64,000 nt of DNA from the NCBI RefSeq assembly GCF_001507435.1, contig NZ_LMWH01000128.1, positions 81,359 to 145,358 on the forward strand, in the 5' to 3' direction. Every line of letters begins with the position of its first letter. The first letter of the stretch is position 1. This stretch comes from Streptomyces sp. NRRL F-5122. Its GTDB lineage: Bacteria > Actinomycetota > Actinomycetes > Streptomycetales > Streptomycetaceae. Positions 54,744 to 63,942 of the stretch are shown in pieces. Below the pieces are notes generated by a model. It did no database searches and was not told where the DNA came from. It was given only the letters and a program-made list of their open reading frames with translations. The translations under genes and the position numbers were made by a program.

Positions 54744-56924
54744 ATGGAACGGTACGAGCCCATCCCGCCGAGTTCGACACATGCACCCCTCGCCGCGCAG
54801 GACCGGGAGCAGCTCCTGGTCACCGCGGCCGAGAGTCTCGTCGTCGACATGGGCGCCGCGGCGGCGGCCGTCTTCCTGAAGGTGCCGGGCGCCCCCGATC
54901 TGCGTGCCGCGGTCGTGGCGGTGACCGCCACGGGAGTGGGATCGCTCGAGCACGTGCCCCTGGGCGACATGAGTCTGCCGTCGTCACGGGCGTGGCGGTC
55001 GGGCCGTGTGGAGACCGCACGGCATGTGGACATCGTGCCCGGCCATCCCAACCTGACGGTCCTGGCCCCCTTCCCGCTGGAGGCCGCGGCGGCGCCGCTC
55101 TTCTCGCCGACCCGCCGCTTCGGCACGCTCACGGCCTTCTGGCTGAGTGTGTGCGACGAGTCCGGTGAGCGGGAGCGGGAACGACTGGCCGCCGCGGCCT
55201 CGGCGCTGGCCCGTGACCTGGACCTGCTGGCCGATCAGGGAGCGTCGATGGCTCCGCCCCGGATACCGCACGTCTTCGCCGTGGAGGGCCGGGGCGCGGG
55301 AACCGAGACCCTCACCCCGTCGACCACTCCGCTGATCTACCACCTGCACAAACTCGCCACGTACCTGGCGACGACGGTGCACATCCAGGACGTCGTGGAC
55401 ATCTCCATGGAACGCGTCATGGACGGATTCCAGGCCAGGGCCGCCGTCTTCTGCCTGGTCGACGGGGACCGGTTCCGCGTGGCGAGCGCCTCGGGCTGTG
55501 CCAGGGAATTCGTACGCGCAGTGGACGGCTCACCGCTCACGCGGCCGACGCCCGAGACGGAGGCGATCGACCGGCAGCACCTGATCCTGTACGGCCCGGG
55601 GGACGCGGGACCGGCGGGCCGACTGCCCGAACCACTCCGCGACCAGCAGTACTTCTGGGTGATCCTGCCGCTGCTGGCCGAAGAGAGAGCGGTGGGCACC
55701 CTGTCGATGGCGTTCGATGTGCAGCGCGCGGACATCGTCTCCGAGCAGGGCACCCTCACGGCGCTGGCCACCGCGGTCGGTCAGGCGGTGGAACGGACCC
55801 GGATGCACGAAGTCCAGCATGCGCTGGCCGACGACCTGCAGCACGCCCTGCTGCCACCCGTACTGCCCCAGCCGGCCGGGGTGGTGAGCACCAGCAGATA
55901 CACGTCGGCGACCAGCGGGATCGAGCTGGGCGGGGACTGGTACGACCTCATCAGGCTGCCCGAGGGCCGGCTGGTGATGGTGATCGGGGACGTCCAGGGA
56001 CACAACACGGCCGCCGCCGTCGTGATGGGCGAACTGCGCAGCGGGGTAAGGGCCTACGCGACCGAGGGGCACGACCCCGGCGTCGTTCTCGCCCGGGCGA
56101 ACCAGCTGCTGATCGGCCTGGACACCGACCTCTTCGCCACCTGCTGCTGCGCCTGGCTCGATCCGGACACCGGCAGGGCCCAGATGGCCACCGCCGGGCA
56201 TCCACCGCCGCTGCTGCGCACGGCCGACGGCCGCATGCCCCCCGTACGTCTCGATGCCGGGATGCCCCTCGGCATCGACCCCGGGACGACGTTCCAGGTG
56301 ACGGATCTCCAACTCGAGCCGGGCACGCTGCTCGCCTTCTACACGGACGGGCTGGCGGGGCTCGGAGGCGATGTCGACACGAGGGCGGTGGGCGCGGCCT
56401 TCCACGACCCCGGGAACCTCGAGACCGTGGGTGACCTGCTCATCGGAGGCTTCGGCGACTCGCCCCAGCGGTGCCCCGACGACGCCGCGCTGCTTCTGGT
56501 GGCGTACGAAGGCCCCTCCGCCGAAGCCCAGCGCAATGTGCGTCAGTTGAGGATCCAGAGACGCGATCTCCAAGGAGCGCGGCGCACCCGGAGACTTCTG
56601 CGCGAGTGGCTGGCGGGGTGGGACCTGTCCTCCATGGCCGACGACGAGGAACTGCTTCTGTCGGAGATCGTCACCAACGGCCTGGTCCACGGTGACAGCG
56701 ACGTGTACGTCTACGTCCGGAAGTATCCCGAGCGCCTGCGCGTGGAGGTCCGTGACAGCGATCCGCACCCCGCGGCGGCCGTGACCGTGCCCCGTGAGGA
56801 GGACCAGGCCGAGGGCGGGCGCGGGCTGGTCATCGTGTCGGCGCTGGCCTCGGCATGGGGCAACTCGCCGAGCGGGCGCGGGAAGACCGTGTGGTTCGAA
56901 CTGCCGACGCCGAGCCCCCACTGA
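54744..56924 (+). CDS. GAF-SpoIIE phosphatase-HATPase regulator
   Basis: 726 aa. A GAF-like region is at about 20-165, a second GAF at about 195-350, then PP2C/SpoIIE at about 365-590 (LGGDWYDLIRLPEG, VIGDVQGHN, AGHPPPLLR, YTDGLAG, CPDDAALLLV), with the metal-ligand positions present. A C-terminal ATPase at 605-722 has EIVTNGLVHGD and EGGRGLVIVSALASAWG. Cytoplasmic. It contrasts with the permease fusion upstream, where the TDG aspartate is lost. The ATG follows GGCGAAAGAG. Confidence 0.9.
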   Translation: MERYEPIPPSSTHAPLAAQDREQLLVTAAESLVVDMGAAAAAVFLKVPGAPDLRAAVVAVTATGVGSLEHVPLGDMSLPSSRAWRSGRVETARHVDIVPGHPNLTVLAPFPLEAAAAPLFSPTRRFGTLTAFWLSVCDESGERERERLAAAASALARDLDLLADQGASMAPPRIPHVFAVEGRGAGTETLTPSTTPLIYHLHKLATYLATTVHIQDVVDISMERVMDGFQARAAVFCLVDGDRFRVASASGCAREFVRAVDGSPLTRPTPETEAIDRQHLILYGPGDAGPAGRLPEPLRDQQYFWVILPLLAEERAVGTLSMAFDVQRADIVSEQGTLTALATAVGQAVERTRMHEVQHALADDLQHALLPPVLPQPAGVVSTSRYTSATSGIELGGDWYDLIRLPEGRLVMVIGDVQGHNTAAAVVMGELRSGVRAYATEGHDPGVVLARANQLLIGLDTDLFATCCCAWLDPDTGRAQMATAGHPPPLLRTADGRMPPVRLDAGMPLGIDPGTTFQVTDLQLEPGTLLAFYTDGLAGLGGDVDTRAVGAAFHDPGNLETVGDLLIGGFGDSPQRCPDDAALLLVAYEGPSAEAQRNVRQLRIQRRDLQGARRTRRLLREWLAGWDLSSMADDEELLLSEIVTNGLVHGDSDVYVYVRKYPERLRVEVRDSDPHPAAAVTVPREEDQAEGGRGLVIVSALASAWGNSPSGRGKTVWFELPTPSPH

Positions 56925-56931
56925 CCGGACG

Positions 56932-56950
56932 CCGGCGCACCTGGCGCCGG
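56932..56950. terminator. Hairpin between convergent genes
   Basis: Perfect 7-bp arms with a 5-nt loop in the 72-bp gap between the GAF-SpoIIE gene and fumC. Confidence 0.5.
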
Positions 56951-56996
56951 GGCACCGTCCCGGACCGGGCCGGCGCCGCGTCGCCCCGGACCCGTG

Positions 56997-58478
56997 TCAC
57001 GTCTGACCGACCATGGCGGCCGGCCTGACGATCCGGTCGAAGTCCTCGGCGGTGATGTAGCCCGAGGCCAGTGCGGCCTCGCGCAGGGTGGTGTCCTCGT
57101 CGTCGGCCTTGTGGGCGATCGCGGAGGCCTTGTCGTAGCCGATCACGGGCGAGAGCGCGGTGACCAGCATGAGGGACCGGTCGACGTATTCCTCGATCCG
57201 GTCGCGGTGGAGCCGGGTCCCCTCGATGCAGAACTCGCGCAACTTGGTGCAGGCGTCGCCGAGGATCGTCGCCGAGTGCAGGAAGTTGTTGATGATGACC
57301 GGGCGCATGGCGTTGAGTTCGAAGTTGCCCTGGGTGCCGGCGAAGGCGATGGCCCCGTCCTCGGACAGCACCTGGATGCAGACCATGACCATCGCTTCGC
57401 ACTGGGTCGGGTTGACCTTGCCCGGCATGATCGACGAGCCCGGCTCGTTCGCCGGGAGGATGAGTTCGTCGAGACCGCAACGCGGTCCGGACGCCAGCCA
57501 GCGGATGTCGTTGGCGATCTTCATCAACGGCACGGCCAGGGCGCGCAGTCCGGCGGAGGCCCCGACCATGGCGTCCAGGCCGCCCTGGGCGGCGAACTTG
57601 TTCTGCGCGGTGGTGAACGGACAGTCGGTCGCGGTGGCGATCTCGGCGGCGACCTGTTCACCGAAGCCGGGCGGGGCGTTGAGGCCGGTGCCCACCGCGG
57701 TGCCGCCCATGGCGAGTTCGTACAGGCCCTCGGCGGACCTGGTGACCCGGTCGACGGCTTGGCCCAGTTGGTGGGCGTAGCCGGACCACTCCTGTCCGAC
57801 GGTGAGCGGTACGGCGTCCTCCAGGTGGGTGCGGCCGATCTTCACCACGTCGTGCCACTGCTGTGCCTTCGTCTCGATGGCCCGCCGCAGTTCCTGCACG
57901 CTGGGCAGCAGATGCTCGTGGATCACCTTGACCGCGGCGATGTGCATCGCCGTGGGGAAGGTGTCGTTGGAGGACTGCCCCATGTTGACGTGGTCGTTGG
58001 GGTGGATCGGCGACTTGCTGCCCAGTTCCCCGCCGACCAACTGGATGGCGCGGTTGCTGATCACCTCGTTGGTGTTCATGTTGGACTGCGTCCCGGACCC
58101 CGTCTGCCACACGTACAGCGGGAAGTTGTCGTCCAGTCTGCCCTCGATGACCTCGTCGGCCACTCGCCGGATCAGGTCGGCCTTCCAGGCGGGGAGCCGA
58201 CCCGCGCGACCGTTGACCGAGGCAGCGGCCTTCTTGACGTGGCCGTAGGCGTGGTAGACGGCCTTGGGCATGCGGTCGTCCCCGATGGAGAAGTGGATCA
58301 GCGACCGCTGTGTCTGGGCGCCCCAGTAGCGGTCCGCGGGCACGTCGACGGCGCCCATCGAGTCGGTCTCCCGCCGTGTGCCGACCGCGTGCAGTCCCAC
58401 GGGGATGTCGAGGATCCTCGGGGCCCGGTCGTCATCGGCGGGCCCGGCCCGGTCCGCGGCGGAGTGCTGTCTGCTCAT
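56997..58478 (-). CDS. fumC: Class II fumarase (fumarate hydratase)
   Basis: 493 aa, iron-independent homotetrameric fumarase interconverting fumarate and malate. The superfamily signature GSSIMPGKVNP is present, as are the active-site segments TGSGTQSNMN, HPNDHVNMGQSSND and KIGRTHLEDAVPLT. The N-terminal 35 residues are an extra, disordered extension relative to typical FumC. The start overlaps the malic enzyme stop by 4 nt (ATGA), so the two are translationally coupled. The pair runs malate chemistry next to central metabolism. Confidence 0.95.
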   Translation of the reverse strand: MSRQHSAADRAGPADDDRAPRILDIPVGLHAVGTRRETDSMGAVDVPADRYWGAQTQRSLIHFSIGDDRMPKAVYHAYGHVKKAAASVNGRAGRLPAWKADLIRRVADEVIEGRLDDNFPLYVWQTGSGTQSNMNTNEVISNRAIQLVGGELGSKSPIHPNDHVNMGQSSNDTFPTAMHIAAVKVIHEHLLPSVQELRRAIETKAQQWHDVVKIGRTHLEDAVPLTVGQEWSGYAHQLGQAVDRVTRSAEGLYELAMGGTAVGTGLNAPPGFGEQVAAEIATATDCPFTTAQNKFAAQGGLDAMVGASAGLRALAVPLMKIANDIRWLASGPRCGLDELILPANEPGSSIMPGKVNPTQCEAMVMVCIQVLSEDGAIAFAGTQGNFELNAMRPVIINNFLHSATILGDACTKLREFCIEGTRLHRDRIEEYVDRSLMLVTALSPVIGYDKASAIAHKADDEDTTLREAALASGYITAEDFDRIVRPAAMVGQT

Positions 58479-60148
58479 CGTGTCGCTCCATCGGTGTAGA
58501 CCGGCTGCCACATGGCCTCCCGGACGGCCTCCCCGATGTCCGTCGGCTTGCAGGTGGCCACACCGTCCTCGAGCGCGGCCTCGACCACCGCGGTCGCCGT
58601 GATCGCCGAGGACTCCCGGAGGTTCTCCACGGACGGCAGCAGTGAAGCGCCCTGCCCCGACACGTCGACCTGGTCCGCGACCGCCCGCGCGGCCGCGAGC
58701 AGCATTCCGGCGGTCACCTGGGACGCCCCGGACACGATCGTTCCCAGTCCCAGTCCCGGGTACAGCAGTGCGTTGTTGGCCTGCCCGATCCGGTAGGTCA
58801 CACCGCCGTAGTCCACGGGCGGGACGGGGATGCCCGTCGCGACGAGCGCCTTCCCCTCGGACCAGGCGATGACATCGGCGGGCATGGCCTCGATCCGGGA
58901 GGTGGGGTTGGAGATCGGGAAGATGATCGGCCGCTCGGTCCCCTCGGCCATGGCCCGGACGACCTCGCGCGTGAACGCGCCGTGCACGGTGGACGTGCCC
59001 AGCAGGATCGTCGGCTCGGCCCGCCGGACCGTCTCCAGCAGCGAGATCGCTCCGTCGTCCCTCGCCCAGTCGGCGACCTCGGCCGGATCGCGTGCGTAGG
59101 TCTGCTGGAAGTCGCGCAGGTCGGTCATGTCGCGGGTGAGCAGCCCTTGTTTGTCGATGAGCCACACCTGGGAGACGGCCTGCTCCGGTTCTGCGCCGTC
59201 ACGGATCATCGCGTCGCGCAGCTGGTCGGCGATGCCCACACCGGCGGTCCCCGCGCCGAAGACGACCAGCCTCTGGTCCCGCATCCGCACACCGGCGGCC
59301 TTGACGGCGGCCAGCGCGGCGGCGAGCGTGATCGCACCGGTTCCCTGCATGTCGTCGTTGAAGATCCGGTAGCGGCCGCCGTACTGCTCCAGGATCCGGC
59401 GCGCATTGCTGGGCCCGAAGTCCTCGAAGTGCAAAAGGGCGTCGGGGAACGTGGACGAAGCCGTCTCCAGATACTGCTCGATGAACGCGTCGTACTCGGC
59501 GCCGCGCATGCGGGGATGCCGGTTGCCCAGGTACAGCGGGTCCTCCAGCAGCGACTTGCGGTCCGTGCCCACGTCCAGCGACACGGCGACGACACGGCTC
59601 GGGTCGATGCCCGCGGCCGCCGTGTACACCGCGAGTTTGCCGACCGAGATCTGGATCCCGCCCACGCCCCAGTCGCCGATGCCCAGGATCTCCTCCGCGT
59701 CCGTGCACACGATCAGGTCCACGTCCTCGGGGCCGAGTTGGAGCGTGGCGAAGGCCTTCTCCATGTCGTCGGGCCTGTCGATGGACAGGAAGATGCCGCG
59801 CGGGCGCCGGTACTCGTGGGAGTACTTCTCGATCGCCTCGCCCACGGTGGGGTCGTAGACGATGGGCAGCAACTCGGCCAGGTGCTCGGTGAGAACCTTG
59901 AAGTACAGGGTTTCGTTGCGGTCGTGCAGCTGTTCCAGATAGACGTTCTTGGCCAGGTCGGTGCCCTGCATCTCCATCTGCTGGTAGGCACGCCGAGCCT
60001 GCTGGTCCAGGGTGAGCACTCCGGCGGGCAGGCGCCCGGCGAGACCGAGGGTCTCGCGTTCCTCCGCTACGAAGGCCACTCCGCGGTTGCGCAGCGGGTC
60101 CAGCAGGACGCCGGGGGTGGCCGGGGTCCGCGCGTGCCTCTCGGTCAT
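58475..60148 (-). CDS. NAD-dependent malic enzyme (MaeA/SfcA type)
   Basis: 557 aa from the ATG at 60148 with AGGGAG upstream. The length fits the long malic enzymes of the E. coli MaeA/eukaryotic type. Motifs: RNRGVAFVAEERETLGL, substrate-site YDPTVGEA, FEDFGPSNARRIL with the metal ligands followed by FNDDMQGTGA, and a Rossmann motif VVFGAGTAGVGIA. It decarboxylates malate to pyruvate with NAD(P) reduction; cofactor choice is not certain from sequence. First gene of a two-gene operon with fumC. Confidence 0.94.
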   Translation of the reverse strand: MTERHARTPATPGVLLDPLRNRGVAFVAEERETLGLAGRLPAGVLTLDQQARRAYQQMEMQGTDLAKNVYLEQLHDRNETLYFKVLTEHLAELLPIVYDPTVGEAIEKYSHEYRRPRGIFLSIDRPDDMEKAFATLQLGPEDVDLIVCTDAEEILGIGDWGVGGIQISVGKLAVYTAAAGIDPSRVVAVSLDVGTDRKSLLEDPLYLGNRHPRMRGAEYDAFIEQYLETASSTFPDALLHFEDFGPSNARRILEQYGGRYRIFNDDMQGTGAITLAAALAAVKAAGVRMRDQRLVVFGAGTAGVGIADQLRDAMIRDGAEPEQAVSQVWLIDKQGLLTRDMTDLRDFQQTYARDPAEVADWARDDGAISLLETVRRAEPTILLGTSTVHGAFTREVVRAMAEGTERPIIFPISNPTSRIEAMPADVIAWSEGKALVATGIPVPPVDYGGVTYRIGQANNALLYPGLGLGTIVSGASQVTAGMLLAAARAVADQVDVSGQGASLLPSVENLRESSAITATAVVEAALEDGVATCKPTDIGEAVREAMWQPVYTDGATR

Positions 60149-60686
60149 CGGATTCTCCCTCTGTGAATGCCGTCCCGGCCCCGGCGGGTGACCACGAGGG
60201 CGCGTCCCGACCACGGCCGCCGGCGGATCGAAGGGGCGGGGTGTGCTGCTGCCCGTCAAGCAGATGCAGGGCTTCGGACATCGCCGTTCGGGTCGGCGTC
60301 GTCCTCGTCGAGCCGGAGCCGGAACCACGACCCGGCCGGCCGCGAAGTGCGCTCTCGACCGCACGATATGAAGGTCGCCACGGGACCCCGGGGCCCGGCG
60401 GACTATGAAGGTGTGACGCCGTCATCCCGATGGGGCCGGCCGTCGCTCGCGAACAGGGCGGTCCTGCCGCCCCGTCGCCGGGGGCGCCTCATCGGTGCCA
60501 CAGCGTGAATTCAGGCTAACCACTAGCCGACGGGCCGCGCGACTTCACCCGCCACCGGGCCGGACCCGAGCCGGACCGGTCGTGTGTGCGCCGGTGCCCG
60601 CCGGCGGGCACCCCGCGCGTCTCGGACCCGCACCGGCTCCTGTACAGGGACCGATCCGGGCGCAGCGACTCCGGGGCAATCAGGCC
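60149..60686. promoter_or_regulatory. Upstream region of the malic enzyme-fumarase operon
   Basis: About 540 bp with no supported gene. A short direct repeat, ATATGAAGGT/CTATGAAGGT, occurs at about 60366 and 60403 with a GGGACCCCGGGGCCC-type palindromic block between (about 60381-60395), an arrangement that could bind a regulator. Promoter boxes for the operon are not clear. Confidence 0.3.
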
Positions 60687-60719
60687 GGGGCGCCGGGCTC
60701 ACCGGAACCCGGCCCCTTC
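60687..60719 (-). terminator. Imperfect hairpin after the HEPN gene
   Basis: GC stem with a 2-nt bulge (GGGGCGCCGGG against CCCGGCCCC) about 50 bp beyond the HEPN stop. Its loop and one arm match the hairpin at 61946-61977 on the other side of the gene pair. Confidence 0.45.
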
Positions 60720-60768
60720 CGGCCGGCTTCGGCTCGGAATCAGCACCGGTGGAAGGCACGACCGGTCC

Positions 60769-61236
60769 TCAGTAGCGCGGCATCTTCGGGATCGCCTTCT
60801 CCGCGAGCTCGATGAGGGCCTCCACCTTGGACACGTCGGCAGCAACCTCCTCCGGGGTCACCGCGGGAGCCTCGGACGATCGGTACTCCACCTCGTTGCG
60901 CCGGGCACGCATGCGGTTGAAAGGGCGCAGGACGGGCCCCAGCGGCGGATCGAGTTGTGCGCGGACGGCCTCGTAGACCGTGATGTGCCCGCCACGGCTC
61001 GTGGCACGCAGGCCCTGGTTCTGCAATACGGCCGCCAAGGCTCTGCGCGCGGCGTCGTACGCCAGCGTGTACGCGCCTTCCGGGTCCGTTGCCGTCAACC
61101 GCCGCGCAGAGCCCACATGCGTCCGCGACCGGACCAACTCCGCCTCGGCGGCCTGCCGGGAAGCGGGTACTCGCTCGAGCGCACCACCGCCGAGGAGCGC
61201 GTCGATCGTCGCCCGTCCTTGATTCCAACGCTCCAT
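60769..61236 (-). CDS. HEPN-domain protein, probable toxin partner of the nucleotidyltransferase
   Basis: 155 aa, all-helical. The ATG at 61236 overlaps the preceding stop by one base (a GTG one codon earlier gives a 4-nt overlap). The helix with RMRARRNEVEYRS (residues 108-120) is the HEPN motif position. Here Tyr118 stands where the RNase-type Rx4-6H motif has His, as in several MNT-linked HEPN variants. In MNT-HEPN modules this protein is the RNase toxin or is AMPylated by the partner. Not secreted. Confidence 0.75.
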   Translation of the reverse strand: MERWNQGRATIDALLGGGALERVPASRQAAEAELVRSRTHVGSARRLTATDPEGAYTLAYDAARRALAAVLQNQGLRATSRGGHITVYEAVRAQLDPPLGPVLRPFNRMRARRNEVEYRSSEAPAVTPEEVAADVSKVEALIELAEKAIPKMPRY

Positions 61237-61823
61237 CACGCCTCCCGCTCGAGGTTCAACCGGATCAGCGGACGCTCGCGAACGCCGGTGAGGAACGGGT
61301 CGTCGGTGCGGGCGGACCACGCCTCGGCCGAGACCCGGTGGATGTTGACCTCGCGACGTAGCCGCCGAGACGCCTCCTCGGCGAGATCAAAAAGAGTGTC
61401 GGGATCAGGGTCGCCCACGACGAGGACGTCGACATCGGCGGGGGGTGGACCTGACTCGCCGTTGTACCGCGCGGCCCAGGAGCCGTAGATGAACGCCTGC
61501 CGCACCCCTGCGACGTCCGCCAACGTCTCGGAGAGCAAGGGCAAGGGACCGAACGAGACAGACATGAGGTCACTCAGCGGGCGGTACAGCGCGGTGTCCG
61601 TCCGCGCCCTGACGAGGCGGCTTCGCCCCACCCGCCGGTCCGTCAGGATGCCGCCGCCGATCAACCGGTCGACCTCACGCAGGACGGTCGTGGGCGTCAC
61701 ACCGAAGTCTGCCGCGAGCTCGGTGATGTTGTACTCGCGTTCCGGATGCAGGAGGAGGAGGGCGAGGAGCTCGCCCTGCAGCCGGGAACGCAGGACGGGA
61801 AGCAGACTCGGCGAAGCTTTCAT
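61236..61823 (-). CDS. Winged-helix/minimal nucleotidyltransferase fusion, probable antitoxin and autorepressor
   Basis: 195 aa. Residues 10-75 form a winged helix-turn-helix (LLLLHPEREYNITELAADFG, TTVLREVDRL, GILTDRRVGRSRLV). Residues about 95-195 are a minimal nucleotidyltransferase with GSWAARY (GS at 114-115) and the catalytic D-x-D at Asp130/Asp132 in ADVDVLVVGD. The next gene encodes the HEPN partner with overlapping stop/start. The ATG has no ribosome site; it sits seven bases after a TATCCT -10 box inside a perfect palindrome, implying leaderless, self-controlled expression. Confidence 0.82.
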   Translation of the reverse strand: MKASPSLLPVLRSRLQGELLALLLLHPEREYNITELAADFGVTPTTVLREVDRLIGGGILTDRRVGRSRLVRARTDTALYRPLSDLMSVSFGPLPLLSETLADVAGVRQAFIYGSWAARYNGESGPPPADVDVLVVGDPDPDTLFDLAEEASRRLRREVNIHRVSAEAWSARTDDPFLTGVRERPLIRLNLEREA

Positions 61824-61854
61824 TGGGCGCAGGATATCCTGCGCCCAATGAAAG
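61817..61854. promoter_or_regulatory. Perfect 38-bp palindrome over the antitoxin start codon (candidate operator)
   Basis: Arms of 19 bp, fully complementary, centre between 61835 and 61836 (GATATC). The left arm contains the gene's start codon. The minus-strand -10 box lies at the centre. A dimeric winged-helix protein bound here would block RNA polymerase. Confidence 0.8.
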
Positions 61855-61860
61855 TAACAA
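61831..61860 (-). promoter_or_regulatory. Leaderless promoter of the nucleotidyltransferase-HEPN pair
   Basis: On the minus strand: TTGTTA (61860-61855), 18-nt spacer, TATCCT (61836-61831), then 7 nt to the ATG at 61823. Good match to a vegetative promoter; transcription should begin at or next to the A of the start codon. Confidence 0.65.
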
Positions 61861-61945
61861 TGGGCGATCGTTCAGTCACACGGTCGACGGACCCGCGAGG
61901 GCCGGACACCCCGACAGCCGGCACCGGGGCCGGTACAGGACGGCG

Positions 61946-61977
61946 AAGGGGCCGGATTCACCGGAACCCGACCCCTT
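61946..61977 (-). terminator. Hairpin terminator of ychF
   Basis: 10-bp stem with one G-U pair (61946-61955 with 61968-61977), 12-nt loop, 46 bp past the ychF stop. Confidence 0.65.
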
Positions 61978-62022
61978 GACCTGCGCGCCCGACGGGCCGT
62001 CCGGCACAGGGCGACGCAACGG

Positions 62023-63111
<1,089 letters not shown>

Positions 63112-63312
63112 GTTGCGACTTCCCGTACGTGAGGTGGAGGACTGGACCGGGGCGGTAGAAACCCGGGTCCGTCAGGAGCGGGTGTGGGACGATCCCCCAG
63201 TCTACGGCGTACCGGAACCCCACCCCGGCGGCGTATCGAACGCTTGGCCAAGGTCTCGCCATCGGCGTGTCTGAACGGTCATTCCACACATAAACCGACC
63301 TAAGTTGGTCCA

Positions 63313-63942
63313 GTGGAGCAACACAGGACGCGACCCCCTCACGACGGACCGCGACGCGGTGCGCCCCTTCCCCCGCAGGGCCGACGGGACGCGGCCGCGC
63401 CCGCGCGGCCCGGTCCGGCCGCCCGGCCCGGCGGCCCCCCGTCAGGACCCGGCCCCTCCGTGGCGCGTCAGGCCGACCACGGCGACATGCAGCGGCGCCC
63501 GGCACCTGCGCGCCGGAACGCCCCGCCGCCCGTCCCGCCGGTACGGCGCCTGCCCGGACCCCGACTCACCGGGCTGGGCGGCGGGTTGTTCTGCGCCGCC
63601 GTGATGCCGGTGATCGGCGCTGTCGACCGGCTGCTGTTCGACTCGTCGCTCACGTTCTACGGCGTGCTGTTCCTGCCGGTGGCCGCGCTGACCGCGCTGT
63701 GGGTGCGGGTCGGCGACCTGGTGGCCGCACCCGTGTCGGTGCCGATCGCCTTCGCCGTCGGCCTGCTGACCGTCGCCGACGGGGGTGACGGGCTCAGCGG
63801 TCATCTGGTCGGGCTGGTCACCGGGCTCGCCACGCAGGCCGGCTGGCTGTACGGCGGGACGCTCGTCGCCGGTGTCATCGCGACGGTACGCAGGATGAGG
63901 GTGCTGCGCCGCCGGGCGGCACAGCGCCGCCGGACGGCGTGA
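63313..63942 (+). CDS. DUF6542-type membrane protein
   Basis: 209 aa from a GTG at 63313, divergent from ychF. A Pro/Arg/Ala-rich disordered N-terminal region of about 80 residues precedes three to four membrane helices (GGGLFCAAVMPVIGAVDRLL, LTFYGVLFLPVAALTALWV, VSVPIAFAVGLLTV, YGGTLVAGVIATV) and a basic tail. This organisation beside ychF is common in Streptomyces. Function unknown. No ribosome site is evident; a TAAGTT hexamer six bases upstream hints at a leaderless mRNA. Confidence 0.8.
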   Translation: MEQHRTRPPHDGPRRGAPLPPQGRRDAAAPARPGPAARPGGPPSGPGPSVARQADHGDMQRRPAPARRNAPPPVPPVRRLPGPRLTGLGGGLFCAAVMPVIGAVDRLLFDSSLTFYGVLFLPVAALTALWVRVGDLVAAPVSVPIAFAVGLLTVADGGDGLSGHLVGLVTGLATQAGWLYGGTLVAGVIATVRRMRVLRRRAAQRRRTA

